From positions 434,001-498,000 of the forward strand of contig NW_027490218.1 of assembly GCF_050948175.1 (NCBI RefSeq): DNA of 64,000 nt, given 5' to 3'. The first letter of the stretch is position 1, and the number at the start of each line of letters is the position of its first letter. The position numbers were made by a program, and so were the translations under genes. Shown here one piece after another: positions 62,462 through 64,000 of this stretch. Under the pieces are notes generated by a model. The model had not been told where the DNA came from. It made no database searches and was given only the letters and a program-made list of their open reading frames with translations. The stretch comes from Xylocopa sonorina (lineage: Eukaryota > Arthropoda > Insecta > Hymenoptera > Apidae).

Positions 62462-64000
62462 ACATTCTTTTGAAGTGAATACGAGGTATACATGACACTT
62501 CGCAATGAATATTATATCTTATCATGAAACATAGAAGTGAGATGCGATATCGCGATTTAAGTAGCATTAGAACTCTATCGCCTCGATGCGTAGACATCTG
62601 CAGACGCTATTTCCTAGCAAGGAAGTGTCCATTTACATTTGTTTGGAGTGAATAGGAGGTATGCATGACACTTCGCAATGAATATTATATCTTATCACGA
62701 AACATAGAAATGAAATGCGAAATCTCGTTTTAAGAAGCATTAGGACTCTATTGCCTCAATGCGGAGATATCTGCAAGGGCTATTTCCTAGCATGGAAATG
62801 TCGCATCTAGATTCTTTTGAAGTGAATTCGAGTTATACATGATACTTCGGAATGAATATTATAACTTATCACGAAACATAGAAATGAGATGCGATATCGC
62901 GATCTAAGCAGCATTAGAACTCTATTGCTACGATACGTAGGCATCTGCAAACGCTATGCCCTAGCAAGGAATAGTCGCATTTACATTCTTTTGATGTGAA
63001 TGCGAGGTATACATGACACTTCGTAATGAATATTATATCTTATCATGAAACATAGAAGAGAGATGCGATACCGCGTTTTAAAAAGCATTAGAACTCTGTG
63101 GCATCGATGTGGAGATATCTGCAAACGCTAATTCCTAGCAAGCAATAGTCGCATTTACACTCTTTTGAAATGAATTCGAGGTTTACATGACACTTCGGAA
63201 TGAATATTATAACTTATCACGAAACATAAAAATGTGATGCGATATCGCGATCTAAGAAGCATTAGAACTCTATTGCTACGATACGTAGGCATCTGCAAAC
63301 GCTATGCCCTAGCAAGGAATAGTCGCATTTACATTCTTTTGATGTGAATACGAGGTATACATGACACTTCGCAATGAATATTATATCTTATAATGAAACA
63401 TAGAAATGAGATGCGATATCGCGATCTAAGAAGCATTAGAACTCTATTGCCTCGACGGGTAGACATCTGCAGACGCTATTTCCTAGCATGGAAGTGTCGC
63501 ACTTACATTCCTTTGATGTGAATACGATGTATACATGACACTTCGCAATGCATATTATATCTTATCACGAAACATAGAAACGAGATGCGATATCGCGATT
63601 TATGTAGCATTACAACTCTATTGCTACGATACGTAGACATCTAGAAACGCTATTTCCTAGCAAGCAGTAGTCGCATTTACATTCTTTTGAAGTGAATACG
63701 AGGTATACATGACACTTCGCAATGAATATTATATCTTATCTTGAAACACAGAAAATTGATGCGATATCGCGTTTTAAGCAGCATTAGAACTCTATTGCTA
63801 CGATACGTACAGATCTGAATAAGCTATTTCCTTGCAAGGAAGTGTCAAACTTACATTCTTTTGATGTGAATACGTGGTATACATGACATTTCGCCATGAT
63901 AATTATATCTTATCACGAAACATATAAGTGGGATGCGATATCGCGATTAAACTAGCATTAGAACTCTATTGCTACGATACGCAGACATCTGCAAACGCTA
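62462..64000 (+). repeat. 13-monomer higher-order unit, second copy (cut by window end)
   Basis: Continues identically, apart from a few bases, to the last base of the window, so its true end and any further copies lie outside. Confidence 0.85.

Larger units (their letters stand above)
52741..64000 (+). repeat. 174-bp satellite array, forward, about 65 monomers
   Basis: Homogeneous forward monomers continuing past the window end. Contains the 20-monomer and 13-monomer higher-order repeats listed below. No insertions and no genes. Confidence 0.97.

Noticed and set aside
1..64000. CRISPR array
   Set aside because: Repeats are 174 bp and contiguous, with no unique spacers, and the context is eukaryotic.
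1..64000. CENP-B box in the satellite
   Set aside because: I looked for TTCG....A..CGGG-like matches in the consensus and found none; dyads are the only centromere-like hint.

Overview
This looks like a eukaryotic, probably insect, heterochromatin window and not ordinary gene space. More than two thirds is one tandem satellite with a monomer of about 174 bp. The rest is a few LTR-type elements and three copies of an AT-rich unit carrying decayed reading frames. I see no bacterial operons, rRNA, tRNA, CRISPR array or intact recognisable protein gene. The insect assignment is inference from satellite length, AT-richness and gypsy-like solo LTRs with 4-bp target duplications; no sequence here names the species. 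Layout ('forward' means the satellite reads ATCATGAAACATAG on the + strand): forward satellite 1-663; element A copy 1, 664-2167; reverse satellite 2168-6574; the 5' third of LTR D plus unit B copy 1, both inverted, 6575-10731; assembly gap 10732-10831; forward satellite 10832-11951; element A copy 2, 11952-13549; reverse satellite 13550-14989; unit C-B-[D]-E copy 2, 14990-21790; forward satellite 21791-42639, with divergent monomers first; solo LTR D copy 2, 42640-44032; forward satellite to about 44511; reverse satellite to 45720; unit C-B-E copy 3, 45721-51042; forward satellite to the window end, again with divergent monomers first. The organisation shows a rule. Each C-B-E unit sits where the satellite changes from reverse to forward. 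Each change from forward to reverse falls on element A (twice) or on a bare inversion junction near 44511. The window therefore seems built from a macro-unit (reverse satellite, C-B-E, forward satellite) that was duplicated and once inverted. The D insertion dates this: it is present at the same GTAC site in B copies 1 and 2, while copy 3 keeps the empty site. The forward arrays contain higher-order repeats in near-exact multiples of 174 bp: a tandem duplication of about 6.6 kb at 27001-40934, a 20-monomer repeat at 54121-59699 and a 13-monomer repeat at 60201-64000. The monomer carries four short dyad symmetries, a feature reported for many centromeric satellites, so a centromeric or pericentromeric location is plausible but unproven. 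Two zones (about 10.8-20 kb and 39.7-41.2 kb) carry extra bases compared with their duplicates and look like unpolished long-read sequence, so reading frames there should not be trusted.
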